This document shows positions 15,745-23,514 of a stretch of DNA of 64,000 nt, piece by piece; position 1 is the stretch's first letter; each line of letters opens with the position of its first letter. A model generated the notes under the pieces. That model had not been told where the DNA came from and searched no databases. It saw only the letters and a list, made by a program, of their open reading frames with translations. The DNA is from Halobacillus kuroshimensis DSM 18393. GTDB lineage: Bacteria; Bacillota; Bacilli; Bacillales; Halobacillaceae. The stretch covers positions 868,001 to 932,000 of the forward strand of contig NZ_AUDY01000008.1 of the NCBI RefSeq assembly GCF_000425705.1, given 5' to 3'. The translations under genes were made by a program, and so were the position numbers.

Positions 15745-16133
15745 TTGAATACTCTGTAAGCCATGTTCTGTTCCATCGTACTGCCAGCGGTGGTCAGCCT
15801 CGTACTCCGGTGGCAATCATCTATCTGCCGTAAAACGGCCTTTTCTCAGGTTCGTTTCCCTTCAAAAAGTGCCCCTACCTAAATTTGGGTTGCTCGCTCG
15901 CGGGGTTTACCTCGTTCCACCCGGCATATTTCTATACCGGCTCCGTCACTGTGGCACTTTCAAGGTAGTCATTCCCTATCCGTAGACGTAGGAATTTTCC
16001 CTGCCGTAAGTTCAAAAGAACTCCCCTGACTTATGATTTCGTCAGGCACGAACACTACAGACATCTCAGTACTGTGCGAGCATGGACTTTCCTCTGCGCA
16101 GTCAAGCTGCGCAGCGATTACCCGAGTATTCAA
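15745..16133 (-). ncRNA. rnpB: RNase P RNA, bacterial class B
   Basis: The catalytic RNA that removes 5' leaders from tRNA precursors. Read on the minus strand it contains the conserved core blocks: 'GAGGAAAGTCCATGCTCGC' near the 5' end, 'TGAAAGTGCCACAGTGACG' in the middle, 'GTAAACCCC' and 'CGAGCGAG', then 'AGATAGATGATTGCC' and 'ACATGGCTTACAGA' at the 3' end. The termini pair as P1 (GAATACTC with GAGTATTC, the latter strand at 15747-15754). Layout and length (about 390 nt) fit the Bacillus class. It lies between ypsC and gpsB. Ends are estimated from P1 and are accurate to a few nucleotides. Confidence 0.97.
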
Positions 16134-16223
16134 ATGTATGTTGTCATCTGTTTCATTTACGCTTTAATGACGCACTGATAGAGTATACCAGAATCCTTCG
16201 TTTTTGTCATGTGGATTTTTTTG

Positions 16224-16535
16224 TCATTCTTCGGCGTATTTGTTTCCGAACACAGCTTTTTCCAGATTGGATACCCGCTTCAGAATGTCGTAATTGACCT
16301 GCGGTGTGCTGCCTGTGTTCTGCTTCTGCCTGGAAGCAGTCTCTCTTGAGGACATTTTCTTCAAACGGTCATTTTCGTGTTGGAGGCGTTCAATCTCCTG
16401 CTGAAAGCGGTCATAGTCCTGAATAATTAAGTCCAGATACTCATCCACTTCTTCCTGATTGTACCCCCGCATGGATGTTTTAAAGTCTTTTTCCAGTATA
16501 TCCTTACCTGTCAAATGATACTCTTCTAAGTTCAT
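16224..16535 (-). CDS. gpsB: Cell-cycle protein GpsB (DivIVA family)
   Basis: A 103-residue DivIVA-like protein that shuttles class A penicillin-binding protein between side wall and septum. The membrane-binding DivIVA start is visible: 'LTGKDILEKDFKTSMRGYNQEEVDEYLD' (about residues 9-37, with the RGY turn), then a coiled coil to about 70 and a C-terminal trimerisation helix 'YDILKRVSNLEKAVFGNK'. I start at the ATG at 16535 with GAGGTG upstream. Its known partner, a PonA-type protein, is encoded about 7 kb away in this window. Confidence 0.96.
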   Translation of the reverse strand: MNLEEYHLTGKDILEKDFKTSMRGYNQEEVDEYLDLIIQDYDRFQQEIERLQHENDRLKKMSSRETASRQKQNTGSTPQVNYDILKRVSNLEKAVFGNKYAEE

Positions 16536-16616
16536 TCTTTTCACCTCTGTTCCACACATTACCTACATTTTTTCAAATGGAGCCCCAATTGTCAATTTCA
16601 TTTTTGTATAAAAAAA

Positions 16617-17183
16617 TCACTGACTCCAAAAATCCGGATCAGCCATCCGCATTTCCTCAACGGTTTCCTCCAAATCAAACGGGGTAATATATAGAATCTG
16701 ATAATTTCCTTTTTCCACAGCTTTTTCTGCCATATTTAGAAAGAAGCGCGGACTGCCCTCGGTCTCTTCATTATATAAAACGAGGCAGGCATCCGAGTGT
16801 TCAATAAGAAACTGATCTCTCGCTTTGAACTGATACGGTGCTTCATATCCCTTATTATAAACAGGCTGGTAAAAATCAGCCGTCATCGTAACTTCCTCAT
16901 AAATCATCTGCAGATCTTCCGGCCAGCGCTCCTGCTGGTTCTCAAAAGGAGGAATGACGCCGAGGTTGACCGCATAATCTTCATCCTTCAGGTCAAGAAC
17001 GACCTCAGCTGTCCAGAGTTCCACACCCATCTGCCCGGAAACAAGCACCCATTCAAGACCTTCATCGATATATGTAACCAGACGCCTTTTGATGGTTTCC
17101 TTTATAAAGGAGACTTTATCATCCTGCTGCTTGAATATCCCTATTTCCATGGGTTTGTAACCGGTCACCACTAACGTTCTCAC
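16617..17183 (-). CDS. ypsA: YpsA family protein (DUF1273)
   Basis: A 188-residue protein of the SLOG/DUF1273 type with a Rossmann-like fold. Signature blocks: 'LVVTGYKPMEIGIF' at the start, 'LEWVLVSGQMGVELWTAEV' (about 43-61, a nucleotide-ligand loop) and 'EGSPRFFLNMAEKA' (about 142-155). SLOG proteins bind nucleotide-derived ligands; YpsA has been linked to cell division in Firmicutes, and it is adjacent to gpsB here and in B. subtilis. I use the GTG at 17183, which aligns with the normal YpsA start; an ATG six codons earlier is also possible. Confidence 0.9.
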   Translation of the reverse strand: MRTLVVTGYKPMEIGIFKQQDDKVSFIKETIKRRLVTYIDEGLEWVLVSGQMGVELWTAEVVLDLKDEDYAVNLGVIPPFENQQERWPEDLQMIYEEVTMTADFYQPVYNKGYEAPYQFKARDQFLIEHSDACLVLYNEETEGSPRFFLNMAEKAVEKGNYQILYITPFDLEETVEEMRMADPDFWSQ

Positions 17184-17247
17184 GGCCGCACCGCCTTTCA
17201 TTTGTTCCTTGCTTTCCCTATTTTACCTAGGTTTAAGGCAAAAAGAA

Positions 17248-17274
17248 AATAAGCCACTGGTATGGTGGCTTATT
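17248..17274 (-). terminator. Terminator of cotD
   Basis: AATAAGCCAC / GTGGCTTATT stem followed on the minus strand by TTTTC; directly after the cotD stop. Confidence 0.82.
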
Positions 17275-17277
17275 GAT

Positions 17278-17793
17278 TTACTCTCCGAACCCCGGACCCA
17301 TCATCGGCATTTGGCCGTTCATCCCAGGCATCTGACCTTGGTTCATCATCGGCATCTGACCGTTCATACCGGGCATCTGACCTTGATTCATCATCGGCAT
17401 CTGGCCGTTCATTCCGTTCATTCCCGGCATCTGGTTCATTGGCATTTGTCCGTTCATATCTGCCATTCCGCCTTCTTCCATATCTCCCATAGGGCCCGCA
17501 CCCTGCTGGTTCATGTTTTCCATCCAATTATAGTCTGGAGAAGACCCTTGAGGGTAGGCAAATTCCTGCGTTTGGAAATTGTTTTGTTCGGAAACCATGT
17601 ATGGGAAGTAATGGTTATTGTTCAACAGGTGGTTGTTTCTTACGAGAATGTGTGTCGGGTGAATGTAATCCTGATTTTCACAGAAAAAATTGTCTACAAC
17701 ACAATGTTGGACCGGACATACAATTGGACAGCGGTTGCTGCACTGTGACATCGGTCCACAGCCGCACGAGTCATGCATTGAATGATGATGCAT
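17278..17793 (-). CDS. cotD: Spore coat protein CotD-like, with Met/Gln/Gly tandem repeats
   Basis: A 171-residue inner-coat-type protein. The N-terminal half is His-, Cys- and Asn-rich ('MHHHSMHDSCGCGP', 'CPIVCPVQHCVVDN', 'YIHPTHILVRNNHLL'), as in CotD. The C-terminal half (about 100-171) is low complexity, including two perfect copies of a 15-residue unit 'GQMPMMNQGQMPGMN' (130-144, 145-159) and a partial third, so the DNA carries 45-bp tandem repeats. Repeat number is likely to vary between strains. GAAGGAG precedes the ATG. A sigma-K-like promoter lies just upstream, fitting mother-cell expression late in sporulation. It follows ypsA as in B. subtilis. Confidence 0.85.
   Translation of the reverse strand: MHHHSMHDSCGCGPMSQCSNRCPIVCPVQHCVVDNFFCENQDYIHPTHILVRNNHLLNNNHYFPYMVSEQNNFQTQEFAYPQGSSPDYNWMENMNQQGAGPMGDMEEGGMADMNGQMPMNQMPGMNGMNGQMPMMNQGQMPGMNGQMPMMNQGQMPGMNGQMPMMGPGFGE
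17296..17406 (-). repeat. 45-bp tandem repeat inside cotD
   Basis: About two and a half copies of a 45-bp unit encoding GQMPMMNQGQMPGMN. Such repeats change copy number by slippage. Confidence 0.8.
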
Positions 17794-17825
17794 TCTCCTT
17801 CACTCCTTGTTCTGTTATTCCTTAT

Positions 17826-17854
17826 CAGCGTATGTCATAAACGGGAAGGATGTA
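17826..17854 (-). promoter_or_regulatory. Sigma-K-like promoter of cotD
   Basis: Minus strand TACA (17854-17851), 16-nt spacer, CATACGCTG (17834-17826); the sigma-K consensus is mACm-N16-CATAnnnTA, so only the last base differs. The transcript would start near 17820, about 27 nt before the cotD ATG. Confidence 0.6.
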
Positions 17855-18000
17855 CTAGGCGAAATCATCATATCTCCCTCTCCCTCTGCTTGTACACCAA
17901 TAATTGGAAAGGGAATGAGCTTCTTTTGTACGGTAGAAAGCATACGTAAGTCGCTGATTCACATTCCAACGTCCAAAGAATGTCAGAGAATACATAAAAG

Positions 18001-18028
18001 AAAGACTGCCGTAATTTCGACAGCCTTT
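18001..18028 (-). terminator. Terminator of cdd
   Basis: AAAGGCTGTCG / CGGCAGTCTTT on the minus strand with two G-U pairs, then TTTTAT, 17 nt after the cdd stop. Confidence 0.72.
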
Positions 18029-18045
18029 ATCGTCATCATGATCCA

Positions 18046-18453
18046 TTACTCTTCCGGAAGATCAGAAGGTGCAAAGGAAAACGGCAGGATTTCATCCATC
18101 GTAAATGTTTTGGAATCACCGTTTAAGTTGGTTGTATAAATCGCTACTGAGGAATCGAAAAATTCACTCATCACCTGGCGGCAGGATCCGCAGGGAGGTA
18201 CAGGCCTTCCTGTGTCAGCCGCTACAGCAAGAGACTTGAACTTTTTATGTCCATCGGAAATGGCTTTGAATATTGCCACGCGCTCTGCACATAAGGACAC
18301 CGGATACGCGGCATTTTCAATATTGCACCCCGTATAAAGGCTGCCGTCCTCTGTAATGAGCGCTGCTCCTACAGGAAATTTAGAATAAGGTGTGTAAGCC
18401 GTACCTCTGGCTTCAACGGCATGTTTCATCAATTGTTTTTGTTCCAACGTCAT
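18046..18453 (-). CDS. cdd: Cytidine deaminase
   Basis: A 135-residue homotetrameric-type zinc cytidine deaminase that salvages cytidine and deoxycytidine to uridine forms. Zinc and catalytic residues are in 'NAAYPVSLCAERVAIFKA' (Cys and Glu, about residues 47-64) and 'PPCGSCRQVMSEF' (two Cys, about 86-98); 'AYTPYSKFPVGAAL' near 18 is the substrate-binding loop. Length is standard. It has a local terminator and appears to be monocistronic. Confidence 0.96.
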   Translation of the reverse strand: MTLEQKQLMKHAVEARGTAYTPYSKFPVGAALITEDGSLYTGCNIENAAYPVSLCAERVAIFKAISDGHKKFKSLAVAADTGRPVPPCGSCRQVMSEFFDSSVAIYTTNLNGDSKTFTMDEILPFSFAPSDLPEE

Positions 18454-18549
18454 CCCTCCCTATTAGTGGGAAGGTCATTATATATGAATGAAAAACAAAA
18501 GTAAAGCGATTTCAATAGAGAGAACCCGGCACATTGAGCAGATTGATAT

Positions 18550-18580
18550 TTGACACATGTGTCGGAAAAAAGCGTATACT
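18550..18580 (+). promoter_or_regulatory. Promoter of the RND exporter with a palindrome over the -35
   Basis: TTGACA (18550-18555) and TATACT (18575-18580) are 19 nt apart, longer than ideal. A perfect 12-bp palindrome GACACATGTGTC (18552-18563) covers the -35 hexamer, a position suited to a repressor or to an activator that corrects the spacing. Confidence 0.6.
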
Positions 18581-18619
18581 GGAGAAGCACATAGAGAATA
18601 AGATAAGGGAGGAAAACAC

Positions 18620-21600
18620 ATGAAGACACTTTTACAATACAACAAGATTGTATGGGTATTTATCTTACTATTATTGTTTACAGGTATTTTTACGTACCTG
18701 CAGCTTCCCAAAAGGGAAATCCCTGAAATTAACGTGAACGTCGCTTCTATTTCCACGGTTTACCCTGGAGCCACGCCTCAGGAAGTGGAAAGTACCATAA
18801 TCAACCCTCTTGAGGAGGAATTATCCTCGCTTGAAGGTGTGGACGAACTCACCTCCGCTTCTACATCAGGCTTCGGTTCTGTGACAGCGTCCCTGGCAGG
18901 CGGGGCATCTGTGGATACGGTGAATTCTAAAATCAGACAAGCCGTATCCGATGTTTCCCGCGGGTTCCCTGATGAGGTTCAGGAACCTGAAGTCAATACA
19001 GACACGACTATGTCTGCTGTCGCTTCCTATAACCTGACTGCAGATGAACAGGAAAGTCTTTATGACCTGCGCAGTGACATAAAGGTGTGGGAAGAAAAAC
19101 TCACCTCCATCACAGGGGTCCAGTCGATTTTGGTCAAAGGGCTGCCGGACGAGCAGTTGACCGTTTCTCTAGACAATGAAGCCCTCTCGGAAAACCAGCT
19201 CACACCTGTGGCTGTCATTCAAAAACTCCAGCAGGAAATCAGTCCTTCCGCTATTGGAACAGAGGAAACCAATGGTGAAATCAAGCAGCTGCTGTTTCAA
19301 AAGTACGAAAGTGCAGAGGAACTGGGCGGGTTAAATATAGGCACCGGCGCTGACGGCTCCCCTCTTTCCTTATCCGATGTAGGGGAAACGGCGGTCACAG
19401 ACAAAGCACTGGAAGACCGTATTATTTACGAAGGAAAGCCGGCTCTTTCTGTAACGATTCTCGCCGAAGAAGGCGTCAACATATCCGCTTTACAGGAACA
19501 GATCACCGGGCAGATAAAGGAATTGAGCGGCGACCTTCCTGAAAACATAGAAGTCGAACAATTTTATACACAAAGTACCGTCATTGAAGAAGTGTTTACG
19601 AACTTAATCACTTCCTTTGGAATATCGCTTCTTGCTGTTATCGTAATCATGGTACTGGGTCTGCCTCTATCATCGGCCGTTCTGGTGGCACTGGCTATAC
19701 CGGTTTCCATCGTTATCGGCTTGATTCCACTGCCATATGTAGGAGTTGACCTTAACCAGATTTCCATCATCGGCATGATCATAGCCATCGGTATTCTTGT
19801 TGATGACGCCATCGTGGTCAACGATAATATCCAACGCAGATTTCAACTGGGAGACGGCCCTCTTGAAGGAACGGTACGAGGAGTAAGAGAAGTTGGGAAA
19901 TCAATTGTGACATCTACATTAATGATCATTTTCAGTTTCTTTCCGCTCATGTTCCTTTCAGGGACCAACGGCGATTTCATTCGAGCGCTTCCTTCTGTAT
20001 TGATTTTTACGATTACCGCTTCCACCATCATCGCACTCACACTGATTCCAACGGTACAGTATGCGAGGAAACGCAGGACCAAACAAAAGAAAAAATCTAA
20101 AACAGGCTTGCTGGGCGGACTTTTTGACCGGCTTGAGCGTGTCTATGCCGGCCGTCTGCTTCCTAAAACGACGAAACGGCCATGGGTGACAGCTGGATCA
20201 GGAATCGTGATCTGCATCCTGCTTGCTCTGCTTGCCGTTAAAATTCCATTTGAATTTTTCCCGGCTGCCGACAGACCTGAAGTAACCATCAATGTGGAAA
20301 ATCCGAAAGGAACAACGCTTGAGGACACAGAGACAACCCTGCAGGATATGGTTCGTTTTATCGAGGATTCGGAGGAACCCGTAACAGAAACAGCCACTTA
20401 TGCAGGTACAGGTCTTCCGAACCTGTTCAGCTCCGGACTTCAGCAGACTGGAGAAAATACCGGACAGGTGCTCGTCCGGGTGGACAGGGATGAGACAAGC
20501 GCTTCCGCTTTTATTGAAAAATGGGAGGAACCGCTTCGCAATGAGTTTCCAAATGCGGAAATATTCCTGGAGACCATCGTGTCAGGTCCGCCGCCTTCTC
20601 CTCCTGTTCAAGTGAAAATTCAAGGCCCTGATATCAATCAGCTGTTTGAAACGGCTGAGCAGGCCAAGCAAGAGTTTTCCTCTATTGAAGAAGCCGAAAT
20701 TGTAACCATCAACGCTGATAAAAATCAGCCGTTTGTTGAATATATCCCTGACAGATCCCTGCTTGCTGAAAATGGAATTGCTGTCGATACCGTAGTGTCC
20801 CAGCTTCAGCTGGCCAATTCGGGTGCACCGCTGGGTACATTCGACAATGGCGTCACACGCCTGCCTCTCCAAGTCATCCTCGATGATGGCAGCGAAGAAG
20901 GAGCAGCTCTTGAAGAACTCCGTGTAGCTGCTTCAAGCAGTGAAAACGGCCCACCTGAGACGTTCACACTGGATGAAGTAGTCTCTGTTGAGGAAACGGA
21001 AGGCATCGGAGTCATCCCTCACTTGAACGGAGAACGCACATTAACGATCGAAGCCTATCCACAGGAAGGTTCCGAGGATGAATTTTCCAGTAAAGCTGAA
21101 GAAGTGACTGCTTCTATTAAAGAGAACCTGCCTGAAGGCTATTCTCTTGTAGAAACCGGACAGAATGATGCGCAGACGGAATTCTTCATTGAAGTATCCA
21201 AGTTATTTGTAATCGTTCTGTTCCTGATCTATTTAACCATTGCCGTTCAATTCAACTCCCTGTTTATGCCGCTGCTGATTACCGGAACGGTATTCCTCGC
21301 TGTCACGGGTGCCATTGTAGGACTATTCGTTTCAGGAGAACCACTCAGCTTCCTGGCTGTACTGGGTATCGTATCCTTGTCAGGCATAGTCGTTCGAAAT
21401 TCCGTCATTCTGGTGGAATTCATTGAGCAGAACCTCGGCTCCTATGCGACGACGGCAGAAGCTGTCATTGAAGCAGGGCGTGCCAGAATCCGGCCCATTG
21501 TCCTGACTTCCCTGACATCCATCGCTGCATTAACTCCGATCATCTTTTCCGGCGATGTCTTATTCAGACCATTAGCTGTATCGATCGTTTCGGGACTTGC

Positions 21601-21685
21601 TTTTTCCACAATACTCACATTACTGCTCGTTCCTTCTTTCTATTTGATTTTCGCAAAAGTGACGAAAAGGGAAAAGCGGGCATAA
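18620..21685 (+). CDS. RND family multidrug exporter (AcrB/SwrC-like)
   Basis: A 1021-residue proton-driven RND exporter. It has the twin-repeat plan: membrane helix 1 near residues 10-28, a large extracytoplasmic domain (to about 310), helices 2-6 with the proton-relay 'GILVDDAIVVNDN' (about 392-404), helix 7 near 520, a second extracytoplasmic domain, and helices 8-12. 'PGATPQEVE' near 48 is a standard RND start block. No membrane-fusion or outer-membrane partner lies beside it, as is usual for Gram-positive SwrC/YerP exporters (surfactin or fatty-acid-type substrates there). Substrate here is unknown. Adjacent genes give no clue. GGGAGG precedes the ATG. Confidence 0.92.
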   Translation: MKTLLQYNKIVWVFILLLLFTGIFTYLQLPKREIPEINVNVASISTVYPGATPQEVESTIINPLEEELSSLEGVDELTSASTSGFGSVTASLAGGASVDTVNSKIRQAVSDVSRGFPDEVQEPEVNTDTTMSAVASYNLTADEQESLYDLRSDIKVWEEKLTSITGVQSILVKGLPDEQLTVSLDNEALSENQLTPVAVIQKLQQEISPSAIGTEETNGEIKQLLFQKYESAEELGGLNIGTGADGSPLSLSDVGETAVTDKALEDRIIYEGKPALSVTILAEEGVNISALQEQITGQIKELSGDLPENIEVEQFYTQSTVIEEVFTNLITSFGISLLAVIVIMVLGLPLSSAVLVALAIPVSIVIGLIPLPYVGVDLNQISIIGMIIAIGILVDDAIVVNDNIQRRFQLGDGPLEGTVRGVREVGKSIVTSTLMIIFSFFPLMFLSGTNGDFIRALPSVLIFTITASTIIALTLIPTVQYARKRRTKQKKKSKTGLLGGLFDRLERVYAGRLLPKTTKRPWVTAGSGIVICILLALLAVKIPFEFFPAADRPEVTINVENPKGTTLEDTETTLQDMVRFIEDSEEPVTETATYAGTGLPNLFSSGLQQTGENTGQVLVRVDRDETSASAFIEKWEEPLRNEFPNAEIFLETIVSGPPPSPPVQVKIQGPDINQLFETAEQAKQEFSSIEEAEIVTINADKNQPFVEYIPDRSLLAENGIAVDTVVSQLQLANSGAPLGTFDNGVTRLPLQVILDDGSEEGAALEELRVAASSSENGPPETFTLDEVVSVEETEGIGVIPHLNGERTLTIEAYPQEGSEDEFSSKAEEVTASIKENLPEGYSLVETGQNDAQTEFFIEVSKLFVIVLFLIYLTIAVQFNSLFMPLLITGTVFLAVTGAIVGLFVSGEPLSFLAVLGIVSLSGIVVRNSVILVEFIEQNLGSYATTAEAVIEAGRARIRPIVLTSLTSIAALTPIIFSGDVLFRPLAVSIVSGLAFSTILTLLLVPSFYLIFAKVTKREKRA

Positions 21686-21686
21686 C

Positions 21687-21727
21687 AAATAAAACCGGAG
21701 CTGACTTCATCAGCTCCGGTTTTATTT
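21687..21727. terminator. Bidirectional terminator
   Basis: AAATAAAACCGGAGCTGA and its complement around a 5-nt loop, between the converging exporter and yppE genes. Confidence 0.92.
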
Positions 21728-21732
21728 ATCTC

Positions 21733-22095
21733 TTACGATGATCTTTTTTCGATATCACTCAAAATCATATCCAGCACATAATGGGATGACTGGTATAATT
21801 CCTTGAACCGTTTGCGATCCACATCCAAGTAATAGCTGTGGAGAATGATCATCTCAATATTTTCATGTGTCGATTTCACCTGATTCGGGTGAACGGACGA
21901 TTCTCTATTTTTCACAAACTGCTCCGCTTCCTCCATCCATTGATGGTTGACCTCGAACATCGGTTTCGTTTTTTCCTTCACATGAGCGAAGAAATCCCGG
22001 TTGTTTCTGTCCACAGGTCCATCTGTCTGGAGAAAGCGTTTATGCTGTTGATCGATTAAGGATTTTAATTCCCGTGTATATTCTTTTAACGACAT
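21733..22095 (-). CDS. yppE: YppE family protein (DUF1798)
   Basis: A 120-residue all-helical protein matching DUF1798/YppE: 'YTRELKSLIDQQHKRF' at the start, 'VKEKTKPMFEVNHQWMEEAEQFV' (about 38-60) and 'MIILHSYYLDVDRKRFKELYQS' (about 83-104). The structure of B. subtilis YppE is a small helical bundle; no function is known. It lies near recU/ponA, the same neighbourhood as in B. subtilis. Confidence 0.85.
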   Translation of the reverse strand: MSLKEYTRELKSLIDQQHKRFLQTDGPVDRNNRDFFAHVKEKTKPMFEVNHQWMEEAEQFVKNRESSVHPNQVKSTHENIEMIILHSYYLDVDRKRFKELYQSSHYVLDMILSDIEKRSS

Positions 22096-22148
22096 CCTCC
22101 CACACCTTTCCCTTCTACTTTATCATGTGGGCAGGGATGGCATCAATT

Positions 22149-22415
22149 TTATCCGACAGACCTTTTTTTGGCCTGCTGCGCGATTCTTCCCATGTAAGCC
22201 TGGCGTTTTTCTTTTTTCATATGCCTCAACTCTCCCTGCAGGTTCAAAACCTCTTCCTTTAACTCATCCACTTCTTTCCGGTGGGCGACTGTCATGGAAA
22301 AAACAATTTCATCCGCTTTCAAGGACATTCTTCTTTCAAGGAGTGAGAATTTTTCCTGCAGCTGGAAAAGCTGACGCTCAAATTCCTCAGGCGTGACGAC
22401 AATCGGCTTGGTCAT
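22149..22415 (-). CDS. Hypothetical coiled-coil protein
   Basis: An 88-residue hydrophilic protein, predicted largely helical with heptad-like patterning from about residue 10 to 75 ('FERQLFQLQEKFSLLERRM', 'RKEVDELKEEVLNLQGELR') and a basic tail. I do not recognise the family. GGGGGAG lies 6 nt before the ATG at 22415; the ATG two codons earlier is too close. It follows yppE upstream by about 50 nt and may share a transcript with it. Confidence 0.65.
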   Translation of the reverse strand: MTKPIVVTPEEFERQLFQLQEKFSLLERRMSLKADEIVFSMTVAHRKEVDELKEEVLNLQGELRHMKKEKRQAYMGRIAQQAKKRSVG

Positions 22416-22552
22416 GGGCATCTCCCCCTTTATTGGATACGTAACAAATTCTCTTCCCCGTGCATATCTCCTTTAGGAATGACAAGACTAGAACTAAAGC
22501 AACAAAACAAGTCAAATCCATTAATACCTTCGACATTAAAGGAGGAGTCCAC

Positions 22553-22645
22553 ATGGCAGGGAAAAAAGATAAGAAGAAGAAAAAACCGGTGAAAGCCGAG
22601 ACTGACAATCCTAAGCTGGCGGGAGAAAACCGTCCGGCCACATAA
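22553..22645 (+). CDS. Small basic protein, 30 residues
   Basis: A 30-codon ORF with a very strong ribosome binding site (AAAGGAGGAG, spacing 5-6) and a strong terminator immediately after. The product starts with a Lys-rich block ('MAGKKDKKKKKPVK') and ends 'DNPKLAGENRPAT'. Composition recalls minor small spore proteins of Bacillaceae, but I cannot assign it to a named family. The well-formed translation and termination signals are the main reason to call it a gene. Confidence 0.6.
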   Translation: MAGKKDKKKKKPVKAETDNPKLAGENRPAT

Positions 22646-22653
22646 GGATGATG

Positions 22654-22686
22654 CTGCTGCTATTTCTTTTAGCAGCAGTTTTTTTA
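22654..22686 (+). terminator. Terminator of the 30-residue ORF
   Basis: CTGCTGCTA / TAGCAGCAG stem followed by eight T residues. Confidence 0.88.
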
Positions 22687-22748
22687 TCCTCACAAACGCA
22701 AAGGGATTTTCGAAGGACTATATATACAGGTTTAACATGTCTGTTCAT

Positions 22749-22762
22749 AGGGAAATTTCCCT
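22749..22762. repeat. 14-bp perfect palindrome upstream of recU
   Basis: AGGGAAATTTCCCT, fully symmetric, in the 220-nt gap before recU. Could be a protein binding site; no known consensus recognised. Confidence 0.4.
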
Positions 22763-22812
22763 GGTGCTGAATCTTTCTGTGTCGGAATTGTGACAAAATG
22801 AAACTTTCCTCT

Positions 22813-22839
22813 GGTTCAAACGTCTATAAGAATTGAACC
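22813..22839. repeat. Inverted repeat upstream of recU
   Basis: GGTTCAA and TTGAACC separated by 13 nt, about 70 nt before the recU start. Possible operator or RNA hairpin; not a LexA-type box. Confidence 0.35.
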
Positions 22840-22906
22840 ATTAGTATATATGCGTGGAGCGTAAATTTTGGTATGATACTCTCATGGCTACAGGGAGGGA
22901 AAAACA

Positions 22907-23497
22907 TTGAATTATCCCAACGGGAGACGCAGCTCAAGCCGTCATGCTGCTCCCCAAGGAAAGACAAAACCAGAATTCAGCAACAGAGGGATGACCCTTG
23001 AAGAAGACATTAATTTAACGAATGAATATTATCTGCAGGCCGGAATGGCGGTCATCCACAAAAAACCGACACCCGTTCAGATTGTTCAGGTGGATTACCC
23101 AAAGCGCAGTGCAGCCGTTATTAAGGAAGCTTATTTTAAACAGGCGTCCACGACAGACTATAATGGTGTCTATCGTGGCAGGTACATTGATTTTGAGGCA
23201 AAGGAGACGAAGAACAAAACGTCTTTTCCACTCAGCAATGTCCATCAGCATCAGGTGGATCATATGAAAGCCGTGGAAAAACACGGGGGCATCAGCTTTT
23301 TCATTATTAAATTCACCCCCAGGGATGAGGTCTATCTTCTACCCTCTTCAACGCTGTTCGCCTTTTGGGATGACCAGCAGAACGGAGGTCGGAAATCGAT
23401 CCCCTACCACAGTATTGACAAGGAAGGTTTTCGTATTCCTTTTCGTTACCAGGCCCGGATTGATTACGCCGGGGTTTTGGATAAGCTTTATTTCTGA
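22907..23497 (+). CDS. recU: Holliday junction resolvase RecU
   Basis: A 196-residue nuclease that cleaves four-way DNA junctions during recombination and chromosome segregation. Recognisable blocks: '[18 protein letters not shown]' (about 27-44), '[26 protein letters not shown]' in which the active-site acids D and E sit (about 83-108), and '[22 protein letters not shown]' (about 112-133). It begins with TTG, with GGGAGGG upstream. A TG-extended TATGAT -10 lies about 35 nt before it. It is 17 nt from ponA, the recU-ponA operon typical of Bacillaceae. Confidence 0.96.
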   Translation: MNYPNGRRSSSRHAAPQGKTKPEFSNRGMTLEEDINLTNEYYLQAGMAVIHKKPTPVQIVQVDYPKRSAAVIKEAYFKQASTTDYNGVYRGRYIDFEAKETKNKTSFPLSNVHQHQVDHMKAVEKHGGISFFIIKFTPRDEVYLLPSSTLFAFWDDQQNGGRKSIPYHSIDKEGFRIPFRYQARIDYAGVLDKLYF

Positions 23498-23514
23498 AAT
23501 GGAGGATATGTAAC

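Noticed and set aside
16082-16297. 71-codon plus-strand ORF over the 5' end of rnpB
   Set aside because: Overlaps the conserved RNase P RNA core.
17209-17748. 179-codon plus-strand ORF rich in His/Arg opposite cotD
   Set aside because: Complement of the Met/Gln repeat region of cotD; low-complexity shadow.
17815-17943. 42-codon minus-strand ORF just upstream of cotD (contains LSTVQKKLIPFPIIGVQ)
   Set aside because: No ribosome binding site before its ATG, and the region is better explained as the sigma-K promoter and leader of cotD.
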